A program made the translations under genes and the position numbers. A stretch of DNA of 34,096 bases from NCBI RefSeq assembly GCF_002115725.1, contig NZ_JFKD01000028.1, positions 1 to 34,096 on the forward strand, read 5' to 3'. The stretch's first letter is position 1. Every line of letters starts with the position of its first letter. Positions 24,063 through 32,201 of the stretch are shown piece after piece. The stretch is from Marivita cryptomonadis. Its GTDB lineage: Bacteria; Pseudomonadota; Alphaproteobacteria; Rhodobacterales; Rhodobacteraceae. The notes under the pieces were generated by a model. It was not told where the DNA came from. It did no database searches and worked only from the letters and a program-made list of their open reading frames with translations.

Positions 24063-25571
24063 GTGAAACGGATTCTCATCGCCGGGTGCGAGCAGGAAAT
24101 CTCGTCGTTCAACCCGCTGCCCAGTCGATATGAAGATTTCTCGATCGCAGCCGGAGAGGCGCTGATTGCTGCTCACAGTGAAGCAGATTCCTGTATCAGC
24201 GGATTTCTTGACAGTTTCTCCGATCGCACTGACCTGACCCTCGTTCCGGTCATCGCGGCTGCCGCATGCAGCGCCGGGCCACTGTCGGCCGAAGGCTTTG
24301 AGCGCCTGTCGCGCGAAATCCTGACGGCAATTGATGCGACCACCTCCGATGGCGTCGATGCCATCTATCTTTCCCTCCACGGTGCAATGGGCGCCATCGA
24401 CGAACCGGACCCCGAGGGGTTTCTTCTGGAAAGCATCCGCGCGATGGTCGGCCCTGACGCGCCGATTGTCATCTCGCTGGATCTGCACGGCATTCTGACT
24501 GACAGAATGTTGCGCAACTGCGATGCGATTGCCGTATTCCACACCTATCCTCACAACGATTTCACCAGCACCGGCCAACGCGCCGCCCGGCTGATGAAGG
24601 CCATCCTGGACATCGGCGCCCGCCCGGTCATGGCCCGTATCTTCATTCCGGCATTGGTGCGCGGCCCCGAACTGATCACCGAAACCGGTCTATATGGCAA
24701 GATCATCGACCGGGCCAAAACGATGGAGGATACGGGAGAGGCGCTTTCGGCGGCTGTCCTGATCGGCAATCCCTTCACCGATGCGCCAGAGCTTGGGTCG
24801 CAGTCGCTTGTGATCACCGACAACGACCCGGTCCTCGCCGAAAGGCTGGCGCTGGAACTGGCGCAAGCGTTTTGGCGCGATCACGAACACATGCTGGCCG
24901 ACCTGGTGCCCTTGCCCGATGCCTTGGCCGAGATCGGCACCCGCAGGGGTCCGTTCACCCTGACCGACGCCGCCGACGCGATCAGCAGCGGTGCCTCGGG
25001 CGACAGCAATGCCATTCTGGCGGGACTGGTCGAGGCCAATTACGCAGGCTCAGCATTGATCCCAATCGTCGATGCCCCGGCGGCAGCGAAAGCCCATGCC
25101 GCAGGCCTCGGCGCGCGGTTGCGGTTGTCCTTGGGCGGTACGGTCGATCCGAAACGATTTCCGCCGCTGGAGCTGATGGTCGAGGTCGAAAGCCTTTGGG
25201 ACGGGAAATACACCCATGAGGTATCTCGCATGCCGGTCCATGCCGGGCCTACAGCCGTCCTCAAGCACGATAATATTCGCATCATCGTCGTCACACAGCC
25301 GGTGTTCATGATGGATCGCGCGATCTTTCTTGCCCACGGGCTGGACCCCGAGACCGCCGATATCATCGCCGTAAAATCCCCCGGCGCGGCGGTACGGTAT
25401 TTCACCTTTGCCAAGAAAAACTTTGTCCTGGATATCCCCGGCTCGACCTCTGCCAATCTGCCAAGCCTCGGACACAGCGTCTGTTCGCGCCCAATGTTCC
25501 CACTGGATGACCATGTCACCTTCGAACCTGTGGTCCAGCATTACCCCCTGGACGAAAGGTCGGCCGCATGA
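24063..25571 (+). CDS. M81-family metallohydrolase (MlrC/microcystinase-like)
   Basis: A 502-residue protein of the M81 family. The N-terminus RILIAGCEQEISSFNP is the family start. Metal-ligand motifs are LSLHGAMG (103-110, His106), SLDLHG (138-143, Asp140 and His142) and YPHNDF (162-167, His164). The C-terminal MlrC domain is present (TAVLKHDNIRIIVVTQ, DIIAVKSPGAAVRYFTF). MlrC takes part in breakdown of the cyanotoxin microcystin, but most M81 proteins occur in unrelated catabolic clusters, and no mlrA or mlrB is here, so an amide or peptide-like small substrate is likelier. The GTG at 24063-24065 follows GGAGG. The stop overlaps the next start as ATGA, giving tight coupling to the PLP enzyme. 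Confidence 0.92.
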   Translation: MKRILIAGCEQEISSFNPLPSRYEDFSIAAGEALIAAHSEADSCISGFLDSFSDRTDLTLVPVIAAAACSAGPLSAEGFERLSREILTAIDATTSDGVDAIYLSLHGAMGAIDEPDPEGFLLESIRAMVGPDAPIVISLDLHGILTDRMLRNCDAIAVFHTYPHNDFTSTGQRAARLMKAILDIGARPVMARIFIPALVRGPELITETGLYGKIIDRAKTMEDTGEALSAAVLIGNPFTDAPELGSQSLVITDNDPVLAERLALELAQAFWRDHEHMLADLVPLPDALAEIGTRRGPFTLTDAADAISSGASGDSNAILAGLVEANYAGSALIPIVDAPAAAKAHAAGLGARLRLSLGGTVDPKRFPPLELMVEVESLWDGKYTHEVSRMPVHAGPTAVLKHDNIRIIVVTQPVFMMDRAIFLAHGLDPETADIIAVKSPGAAVRYFTFAKKNFVLDIPGSTSANLPSLGHSVCSRPMFPLDDHVTFEPVVQHYPLDERSAA

Positions 25572-26596
25572 TGCACACCGCCCCGGCCATGCTTTGCCAG
25601 AACCAGCCCCGAGAGCGTTTCGTGCATCTGCCGACGCCCCTTGAAGCGGCCCCCCGCCTCTCTCGCGACCTTGGTATAAACCTGCTGATCAAACGAGAGG
25701 ATCTCGCGGGCCTCTGCGTTGGGGGCAACAAGTCCAGGTTGCTGGAATTCGCCCTCGGCTCACTGCGCGACACGGGTGTCGATACGCTGATTGCTTATGC
25801 GGCGCCGCAGTCCAACAAACTGCGCGACATCGCCGCTGTCGCCGCGCGTTGCGGAATGAAAGCGGTGCTGCTCATCCCGTCCGAAGGGGGCGATGACAAT
25901 ACGGTCTTGCAGGGAAATCGGCTGCTCTTCGACATCCTCGGCGCCGAAGTCCGGGGTGTAGCCGCTGACTTGAACCGCGCGGGCATCCTGAAAGCGCAAG
26001 AGGCGGCGCGCGACGGCATGGTTCGGCAGGGTCGCCGCCCGATCATCCTCGACCGAAAGCTTGACTACGGCATCGACGCAACTATCGCCTACGTCGACGC
26101 GGCTGAGGAGTTGCTCTGCCAGCTTGCGGAACGACAGGTGACCCCGCATTCCGTATACATCGCGGTGGGCGCGGGCATGACCGCGGCGGGGCTGGCGTTG
26201 GGGTTGAAACACCTCGGCTCGACCATGCGCGTCGTCGGCGTCTGCATCAGCAGCCCCGCCGAGGACATGGCACCAGAGATCGAAAGCCATGCGGCCCGCG
26301 CATCACGGCGTCTGGGACTGCCCACAAGCTTGAAAGCCAGTGATCTAACGTTGATCGATGACCAGATCGGCGCGGGATATGGCGTCTTGACCCCGGACCT
26401 GACCGCAACCGTCCACCGCTTCGCGCGCCTTCACGGCATGGTCATCGACCCGGTTTACAACGCCAAAGTGGCACAGGCCCTCTGCGAGGCTGCTGAAAGC
26501 GGACGGATCCCGAAAGGCGAAACTGCGGTTTATGTGAATACCGGCGGCGGGCCAGCGATCTATGATTTCAGCGCAGCGCTAGGCGGCGCGGCATGA
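25568..26596 (+). CDS. D-cysteine desulfhydrase / ACC deaminase-like PLP enzyme
   Basis: A 342-residue fold-type II PLP enzyme. The family pattern is LPTPLEAAPRLSRDLG, then LLIKREDLAG and the PLP lysine Lys55 in GGNKSRLLE. A substrate loop AAPQSNKLRD follows, with a C-terminal TGGGPAIYD phosphate-loop region. Related enzymes are D-cysteine desulfhydrase (DcyD), ACC deaminase and cuyA-type sulfolyase, all of which eliminate a beta group and ammonia. The window does not show which substrate is used. In the loop, AAPQSNKLRD replaces the GAxQSNHxR common in DcyD, a change worth noting. ATGA overlap with the M81 gene means co-translation. Such enzymes generate enamine/imine products that RidA handles. 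Confidence 0.9.
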   Translation: MMHTAPAMLCQNQPRERFVHLPTPLEAAPRLSRDLGINLLIKREDLAGLCVGGNKSRLLEFALGSLRDTGVDTLIAYAAPQSNKLRDIAAVAARCGMKAVLLIPSEGGDDNTVLQGNRLLFDILGAEVRGVAADLNRAGILKAQEAARDGMVRQGRRPIILDRKLDYGIDATIAYVDAAEELLCQLAERQVTPHSVYIAVGAGMTAAGLALGLKHLGSTMRVVGVCISSPAEDMAPEIESHAARASRRLGLPTSLKASDLTLIDDQIGAGYGVLTPDLTATVHRFARLHGMVIDPVYNAKVAQALCEAAESGRIPKGETAVYVNTGGGPAIYDFSAALGGAA

Positions 26597-26660
26597 CCCG
26601 CCCAGCCCAACCAAACGCAGATTCGACACGAAAGCCCTGCCATTAGAACCGGAGACTGAA

Positions 26661-27908
26661 ATGACCATCGCGGAAAAGCCCATGACAGGTGACAGCACCG
26701 ATATCCGGGTGCGTCTGGGCGTCAGCCCTTTGATCAACCTTACCGGAACCCTGACCACAATGGGCGGCATTAGCGCGCGCACCGAGGCGATAGAGGCCGC
26801 CGCCGCGATGATGGGCCATGGCATTGACATGGTTGAACTGCAGGCCGCGGCCAGCAAGATCATTGCGGACGCCACCGGCGCAGAGGCGGGGTTCGTTTCT
26901 GCCTGTAGTGCGGCCGGCATCTGCATGGCCGTGGCCGGCGCGATGACCGGCGACGACATGGCCGCGATCGAGCAGCTTCCCGATACATCCGGGATGAAGA
27001 ACGAGGTCCTGATCCAGACCGGGCATCTGGTCAATTACGGCCATCCGATCGAGCAGGATATCCGGCTGACAGGCGCCCGCGCGGTAAGCTTTGGCGCGGT
27101 GAACTCGGCAACCCAGGCCCAGCTTGCCGGGGCCATCGGGCCAAGGACGGCGGCGGCGCTCTATGTCGTCAGCCATCATTGTGCGCCAGACGGGCAGATC
27201 CCCTTTGCGGATTTCACACGGGTCTGCCACGCCCAAGATGTGCCGGTGATCGTCGATCTCGCCGCCGAATACGATATCACGGGCTATCACCGCGACGGCG
27301 CGGATATCACGATCCATAGCGCCCACAAGTTCCTCGGCGGCGCGACGGCCGGTGTGGTTTCGGGTAAAAAGTCTCAGGTACGCGCGGCGTTCTTGCAGAA
27401 CTATGGGCTGGCGCGGCCCATGAAGGTCGGCAAGGAAAGCATCGCCGCCGCCCTGGCCGCCCTGCAGGCCTATGTCTCCGACGATCGGGCAGAGGTTAAC
27501 GCAAAGTTGCGCAAACCCCTTCAGGCCTGGCGCGAGGCGGTGGCGGACCTGTCCGGCGTGCAGGGCGATTTTGACGCCGACCCCACCGGCAACCCCTTCG
27601 AGCGCTTGCGCATCACTATCACCCCCGAGGCAGGTTTCGCCGCCGTCGACCTCGTTCATGCCCTTGAAACCGGCACCCCCTCGATCCGGGTGCGGACCCA
27701 CCAATTGGAACATGGCTCGTTCATCATGGACCCCCGCTCGCTGGGTGCGGGAGAGGAAGGCGTGGTCGCCGAACGTCTGCGCGCCGCCATTCAGGGATTG
27801 CAGGGCGCCAAGGCCACCGGCGCGGCGGACCAGGTTCAGTCGTGGAAAATCCGGCGGGCCAACGCCCTGCGCAACTGGCCCGACCCACTGGCGGAGGACG
27901 CGACTTGA
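26661..27908 (+). CDS. SelA-like PLP enzyme (COG1921, DgaE/EF_0838-like)
   Basis: A 415-residue fold-type I PLP enzyme related to selenocysteine synthase but not SelA itself. N-terminal INLTGTLTTMGGI is the family start, Asp199 lies in VIVDLAAEYD, and the PLP lysine is Lys223 in IHSAHKFLGG. Characterised relatives include DgaE, a D-glucosaminate-6-phosphate ammonia-lyase. COG1921 members recurrently neighbour COG3964 amidohydrolases (EF_0837/EF_0838), and the window has two of those. The likely chemistry is elimination of ammonia from an amino acid or amino-sugar acid to give a 2-keto-3-deoxy product. The ATG follows GGAG; the gene starts 64 bp after the previous stop. Its stop overlaps the start of the first permease (TTGA). 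Confidence 0.88.
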   Translation: MTIAEKPMTGDSTDIRVRLGVSPLINLTGTLTTMGGISARTEAIEAAAAMMGHGIDMVELQAAASKIIADATGAEAGFVSACSAAGICMAVAGAMTGDDMAAIEQLPDTSGMKNEVLIQTGHLVNYGHPIEQDIRLTGARAVSFGAVNSATQAQLAGAIGPRTAAALYVVSHHCAPDGQIPFADFTRVCHAQDVPVIVDLAAEYDITGYHRDGADITIHSAHKFLGGATAGVVSGKKSQVRAAFLQNYGLARPMKVGKESIAAALAALQAYVSDDRAEVNAKLRKPLQAWREAVADLSGVQGDFDADPTGNPFERLRITITPEAGFAAVDLVHALETGTPSIRVRTHQLEHGSFIMDPRSLGAGEEGVVAERLRAAIQGLQGAKATGAADQVQSWKIRRANALRNWPDPLAEDAT

Positions 27909-28843
27909 CCGACGCCACCGCGCCGCAACCCTCTCGCGGACCGAACCAGCAACCGACGCTGTGGGAGTATATCTCAAACGACGTGCGCACGCTGGCGTTT
28001 CTGTTCCTGCTGCCGACTGTTCTGGTCCTGACCTGCGTCGTTCTTTACCCGTTTTTCTATGCGCTATTGCTCAGTTTTCAGGACAAGTCACCGGGTGTTC
28101 CGGCACGATTTATCGGCCTGAAGAATTATATCGAACTGCTATCCGACAATGAATTTCAGCAAATTTTCTATAATACGGTCTGGTACACGGTCGTGGCGGT
28201 CAGCATCAAGTTCGCGATTGGTCTGACCTCGGCCATGGTGCTGAACCAGCCGCGCCGGTTCAACAATATCTACCGCACGATCCTGTTTGTGCCATGGGCA
28301 GTTCCCACCGTCATCGCCTCGCTTATCTGGCTATGGGTATACAACGAATTCAACGGCTTGCTGAACCTTCTTCTGGTGGATCTGGGTCTGCTGGACTACG
28401 GCGTTGCCTGGCTGGCCGAACCGAAACTGGCGATGTGGTCGGTCATCGCGGTGGTGGTCTGGAACGGCACACCGTTCTACACGATGCATTTCCTCGCCGG
28501 TCTGCAATCCATCCCGAAAGAGCTGTACGAGGCGGCAGAGATTGACGGCGCGGGTGAGTTGCACAAGTTCTGGCACATCACCATCCCCTCGATGGCGCCC
28601 GTTTTCACGATTACGGTGATGCTGTCCACGGTCTTTACCTCGACCAGTATCGTGGTGGTCAATATCCTGACCAACGGCGCGCCAGCAAACCTTACGCAGA
28701 TCCTGCCGAATGAAAGCTTCAGCCTCACAATCGAGGCCGGGCGGATGGGGCTTGGGTCGGCGATCAACATGATGCTGTTCCCCTTCCTTGTCGTCTTCAT
28801 CATCCTGCTGACCCGCCGCCTGCTAAGCAAAGACGGAGGCTGA
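27905..28843 (+). CDS. Sugar-type ABC transporter permease, MalF/UgpA-like
   Basis: A 312-residue inner-membrane protein. Six hydrophobic helices are visible, the first being TLAFLFLLPTVLVLTCVVLYPFFYALLLSF. The EAA loop docking the ATPase is EAAEIDGAGELHKFWHITIPSMAP. I place the start at TTG 27905-27907, which overlaps the SelA-like stop as TTGA and has GGAGG 7 bp upstream. A longer frame from 27842 would overlap the SelA-like gene by 66 bp without adding recognisable sequence. It pairs with the second permease 4 bp downstream. Confidence 0.92.
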   Translation: MTDATAPQPSRGPNQQPTLWEYISNDVRTLAFLFLLPTVLVLTCVVLYPFFYALLLSFQDKSPGVPARFIGLKNYIELLSDNEFQQIFYNTVWYTVVAVSIKFAIGLTSAMVLNQPRRFNNIYRTILFVPWAVPTVIASLIWLWVYNEFNGLLNLLLVDLGLLDYGVAWLAEPKLAMWSVIAVVVWNGTPFYTMHFLAGLQSIPKELYEAAEIDGAGELHKFWHITIPSMAPVFTITVMLSTVFTSTSIVVVNILTNGAPANLTQILPNESFSLTIEAGRMGLGSAINMMLFPFLVVFIILLTRRLLSKDGG

Positions 28844-28847
28844 CACC

Positions 28848-29693
28848 ATGACCCTGACCCAAAACCAATCGAAGACACTCGTGCGGGGTGTGGGTGGCGT
28901 GATCCTGTTCGTCCTCATCGTCTGGACGCTGGCGCCGCTGTACTGGATGCTGGTGACATCCCTGAAAAACAACACCGAGATCTACAGCCCGGACTCAAAT
29001 TTCTGGCCCATCAATCCGACGCTGGACAACTACCGCACCCTCTTTAACGAGACGAATTTCCTTATCTATTTCCGCAACAGCCTTATCGTCGCCGCCGTGA
29101 CCACCCTGCTTTCGCTGATCCTGTCAGCCCTAGGCGCCTATGCGCTGACCCGGCTGCGTTTTCCCGGCCGAAAGTTTTTCGCGCGGGCGCTGGTCTATAC
29201 CTACCTGATGCCCAGCTCGCTGCTGTTCATCCCGCTTCTGATCATTATCCGCAGCGTCGGATTGCAGAACTCGCTCGAGGGGCTGGTCTTTGCCTACCTC
29301 GGCTTCACCGTGCCATTCTGCACCTGGTTGCTGATGGGCTATTTCATGTCGATTCCGATCGAGCTTGAGGAAAGTGCGATGATCGACGGGTGCTCTCGGC
29401 TGGGGGTGCTGTTTCGCATCGTCCTGCCCCTGACGGTGCCGGCCCTGGCAGTCGTCGCCTTCTTTTCCTTCACCCTGTCGTGGAACGAATTCATCTATGC
29501 CTCGGTCCTTGTCGCCGACACCGATGTGCGGACGATACCGACGGGAATCCCGAATTTCATTGTCGAAGACGTATTTTTCTGGGGGCCGATGATGGCGTCG
29601 ACGCTGATCAGCTCACTGCCTCCGTTGATCGTATATTTCCTATTTCAGCGTTTCCTGATCACCGGCTTGACCCTGGGTGCGGTCAAGGGGTGA
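28848..29693 (+). CDS. Sugar-type ABC transporter permease, MalG/UgpE-like
   Basis: A 281-residue inner-membrane permease. The N-terminal helix VGGVILFVLIVWTLAPLYWMLVTSLK and FWPINPTLDNYRTLF are typical of the MalG branch. The EAA loop is EESAMIDGCSRLGVLFRIVLPLTVPAL. A short C-terminus LTLGAVKG, common in this branch, ends the protein. The ATG lies 4 bp after the first permease, and the binding-protein gene follows 40 bp later, so the three encode one importer. Its ATPase partner is probably 18977-20074. Confidence 0.94.
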   Translation: MTLTQNQSKTLVRGVGGVILFVLIVWTLAPLYWMLVTSLKNNTEIYSPDSNFWPINPTLDNYRTLFNETNFLIYFRNSLIVAAVTTLLSLILSALGAYALTRLRFPGRKFFARALVYTYLMPSSLLFIPLLIIIRSVGLQNSLEGLVFAYLGFTVPFCTWLLMGYFMSIPIELEESAMIDGCSRLGVLFRIVLPLTVPALAVVAFFSFTLSWNEFIYASVLVADTDVRTIPTGIPNFIVEDVFFWGPMMASTLISSLPPLIVYFLFQRFLITGLTLGAVKG

Positions 29694-29733
29694 CAAAGAC
29701 TGTCCGAAACCACCCAACCGAAAGGAAAGAGAC

Positions 29734-31056
29734 ATGACAAGATACACGTACTCAAGACGCCAGTTCGGAAAACTTGGGGTCGCCGCGGCGGCCGGACTTT
29801 CGGCGCCCTTCCTGGCAACCCGCGCCAATGCGCGCGAAGCGCAACTGGTTTTCTGGCTGCAGCCGAACTTTAACAAGGTTGCCGATGATCTGCTGGAAGC
29901 GCAGACCATGGAATACGCCAAAATGCAGGGGCTGAACGAAAGCGATGTGCGTATCGAAAAGGTGCCCGGTGGCGAAGTGGCCAAGCGGATGGCCGCCGCA
30001 CTCGAGGTAGGCTCGCCCCCGGATGTCACCCGGGTCAATGAAACCGACATGACCAAATGGGGCTCGGACGGGCACTTGGCAGACCTCACCGATCTGGTGG
30101 ACGAGATGCGGGCCCGCGAGGGCGGCATCAACGAAGGTTCCATCCCGCTGGCCAGCATAGATGGCGGTATTCGCGGCGTGCCGATGGGCATCGCGGCCAA
30201 CGCCGCCCATGTGCGCGCCGACAAGTTCCGCGAAGCCGGCTACGACGCGCTGCCGGAAACCTGGGAGGAGTTTATCGAAGCGGGGAAAAAGATAACCAAA
30301 CCACCGTTCTACGCCTATGGCATGGCCTTGGGGCTGACGCCGTCGGACAGCCTTGGCGATGTGATGTCGGTGGTCGCCGCTTACGGCGGCAGTCTGGTGG
30401 ACGATCAGAACCGCCCTGCATTTGAAAGCGACGGCGCGGTCGAGGCGTTCAAGATCATCAACCGGATGTACAATGTCGACAGGATCATCCCGCGCGGCAC
30501 GCTCAGCTGGGACAACTCGGGCAACAACAAGGCGTTCCAGTCCGGGCAGATCGCCTATGCGCTTAATCCGACCAGCATTTATTCCAGCCTGATCACCAAC
30601 GAAAGCCCCTTCCTTGAGGAAACGATCCTGGAGCGCCCCCCCGGAGGACCCGCGGGCCGGTTCTCGACCGCGTCGACCGATTACTACGGGGTATTCAACG
30701 CATCGCCGAGCGCCGATCTGGCCAAGGGGCTGATCCAGCACTTCATGAAACCGGAAAACTACGGCCAGTTCCTGCTGGAAGCTGGTGGGCGGTATCTGCC
30801 GATCTATCCCGCGCAACTGGAAGACCCGTTCTGGCAGCGTCCCGCCTTTGCCGGTCTGCGCGAAGCGGCAAAGACAGCGCGGTCGACCTACTACCCCGGC
30901 ACGCTGACGCCCGCACTGAGCGAGATCGTGACCCGTTCCATGATCGTCGAAGAGGTTCAGAATATGTTGGTCAAGGGCAAGGACCCGGCGCAGGCCGTGG
31001 CTGATGCGCACAAGACCATGGTCGAGGTCTACACCCGGCTTGGCGAGCCGGTCTAG
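29734..31056 (+). CDS. Extracellular substrate-binding protein family 1, Tat-type signal
   Basis: A 440-residue periplasmic binding protein. A twin-arginine signal is seen as YSRRQFGKLG (6-15), then a hydrophobic stretch and a probable cleavage after ATRANA (about 33). Family-1 segments follow: LVFWLQPNFNKVADDL, VTRVNETDMTKWGSDGHLADLTDLV, GVPMGIAANAAHVRADKFREAGYDALPETWEEFIEAGKK and FQSGQIAYALNP. It is a sugar, polyol or aminosugar-type binder; the ligand cannot be told. I choose ATG 29734 because AAAGGA precedes it and the signal begins there; an earlier in-frame ATG at 29677 lies inside the permease gene. The 3' end faces the convergent deacylase gene 72 bp away. Confidence 0.94.
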   Translation: MTRYTYSRRQFGKLGVAAAAGLSAPFLATRANAREAQLVFWLQPNFNKVADDLLEAQTMEYAKMQGLNESDVRIEKVPGGEVAKRMAAALEVGSPPDVTRVNETDMTKWGSDGHLADLTDLVDEMRAREGGINEGSIPLASIDGGIRGVPMGIAANAAHVRADKFREAGYDALPETWEEFIEAGKKITKPPFYAYGMALGLTPSDSLGDVMSVVAAYGGSLVDDQNRPAFESDGAVEAFKIINRMYNVDRIIPRGTLSWDNSGNNKAFQSGQIAYALNPTSIYSSLITNESPFLEETILERPPGGPAGRFSTASTDYYGVFNASPSADLAKGLIQHFMKPENYGQFLLEAGGRYLPIYPAQLEDPFWQRPAFAGLREAAKTARSTYYPGTLTPALSEIVTRSMIVEEVQNMLVKGKDPAQAVADAHKTMVEVYTRLGEPV

Positions 31057-31128
31057 GCGCGCCCGGGAAATACGCCGTGTGCGGCCAGTTCCGCGCACGG
31101 CAACCCGTTTGCTGGCAAGAAAACCCGC

Positions 31129-32115
31129 TCAGCCCTCCGGCCCTGCCAGATGGGCCACGCAATCCCCCCGATCGACCCGCGCGGGATGACGCTGACAGAC
31201 AACATCGCCTGCGCGCTCGAAAAGCATGTCGATCGCCGGGCGCTGCGGGTTTTCGGGAAAGATAAGCTGTCCACAAAGATCACCCGCTTTGACAGCATCG
31301 TCCAGCTCCGTCGCCGGCACGAAGACACCCGGTTCCGGCACATAGACATGGCCGAAAAGCCGCAGCACCTGAGGCTCTGGCAGTGGGTCAAAGTGCCGAT
31401 CCGTCGCGCCGAAGAATGCCAGCAGCCGCTGCACCGCGTTGTCGACCAAGGCGATGCCGGACTGCGTCAGGGATCCGGTGCCACCGTATTCGCCGTTCAG
31501 ATAAATCTTGTTGTGTTTGCGGGTAGCCGTTGAGACCGCGCCGCCCCCGCTTGAATTTTCCAGGATCGCCACATGCGGCACGCCCAGCGCCTTGACGGCC
31601 GCAAGACTGCGCGCTTTGAGCGCGTCCGAGGCATCGGGCGCGTAATGGGTGCTGGCGTGTGGCCGGTAGGACAAGCTGGTGCCGCCCCCGTGAAAATCAC
31701 CCACCACATCGACAATCGGCACCAGATGATTATGCACATAATCGGCGATCTTCCATGTGGGACCGCCCGACGGATCGCCGGGAAAGGCCCGGTTGAGGTT
31801 TCCCTCATCCAATGGGCTGACCCTTGTGCCGGCAATCGCAGCGGGCGTGTTGAGCGAGGGGATCACGATCAGCAGCCCGCGTATGTCCTTTACGTCAAGC
31901 TGTTGGATCAGGCGTGTCAACACAACCTGCCCCTCATATTCGTCGCCGTGGGTTCCGGCGGTCAGCAAGATCGCAGGCCCTGCCCCATTACGCCAGACAG
32001 CGATCGGTACGGGAATGACACCGTAGGCGCTTCGGGTAACGGAATGCGGCACGCGTAGCCAGCCGACCTGTTTGCCCAGCGTCTCGAAATCGACCGTTGC
32101 TTTCACCTGTGTCAT
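31129..32115 (-). CDS. Succinylglutamate desuccinylase/aspartoacylase-family deacylase
   Basis: A 328-residue zinc carboxypeptidase-fold deacylase. Metal ligands are His56 and Glu59 in TAGTHGDEYEG and His142 in VVGDFHGGG. The NLNR motif in DEGNLNRAFPGD (103-114) binds the substrate carboxylate. Within the family it looks nearest to the DoeB-like group, which removes acyl groups from N-acyl amino acids such as N-acetyl-diaminobutyrate, but the substrate is not determined. I choose ATG 32113-32115 with GGGGGG upstream. A longer frame from a TTG at 32175 would begin inside the TTGTAAGACAA operator. It diverges from the COG3964 amidohydrolase at 32202, 86 bp apart, with one shared operator. Confidence 0.9.
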   Translation of the reverse strand: MTQVKATVDFETLGKQVGWLRVPHSVTRSAYGVIPVPIAVWRNGAGPAILLTAGTHGDEYEGQVVLTRLIQQLDVKDIRGLLIVIPSLNTPAAIAGTRVSPLDEGNLNRAFPGDPSGGPTWKIADYVHNHLVPIVDVVGDFHGGGTSLSYRPHASTHYAPDASDALKARSLAAVKALGVPHVAILENSSGGGAVSTATRKHNKIYLNGEYGGTGSLTQSGIALVDNAVQRLLAFFGATDRHFDPLPEPQVLRLFGHVYVPEPGVFVPATELDDAVKAGDLCGQLIFPENPQRPAIDMLFERAGDVVCQRHPARVDRGDCVAHLAGPEG

Positions 32116-32135
32116 CCCTGCCCCCCCTTTTACGC

Positions 32136-32163
32136 TTTGCAGCATGCGCGGGTTCAGGATAAT
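32136..32163 (+). promoter_or_regulatory. Candidate promoter of the second COG3964 gene
   Basis: TTTGCA (32136-32141) and GATAAT (32158-32163) are separated by 16 bp. The operator TTGTAAGACAA starts 2 bp after the -10, covering the expected start of transcription. This repeats the layout upstream of the M81 gene. Confidence 0.5.
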
Positions 32164-32164
32164 C

Positions 32165-32175
32165 TTGTAAGACAA
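32165..32175. promoter_or_regulatory. Operator TTGTAAGACAA between divergent genes
   Basis: A perfect TTGT-N3-ACAA inverted repeat, extended by one base pair to CTTGT/ACAAG. It lies 26 bp before the ATG of the amidohydrolase (32202) and about 50 bp upstream of the divergent deacylase start (32115), so one bound repressor could control both. Confidence 0.65.
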
Positions 32176-32201
32176 GTTGTCAAATAGCCGGAGACCTCGA
32201 G

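Noticed and set aside
24063..25571. Microcystin-degradation (mlr) cluster
   Set aside because: Only an MlrC-like M81 gene is present; no mlrA, mlrB or mlrD is visible, and M81 proteins are common outside that pathway.
26643..27977. 444-residue minus-strand ORF opposite the SelA-like gene
   Set aside because: Antisense shadow; the sense protein has complete PLP motifs.
29752..31098. 448-residue minus-strand ORF opposite the binding protein
   Set aside because: Antisense shadow of a binding protein with a clear signal and family motifs.
31057..31128. Terminator between the convergent binding-protein and deacylase genes
   Set aside because: GC-rich but without a convincing stem-loop and T-run.
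32116..32175. Longer start (TTG at 32175) for the deacylase
   Set aside because: It would begin inside the TTGTAAGACAA operator, and the added residues are unlike the family.
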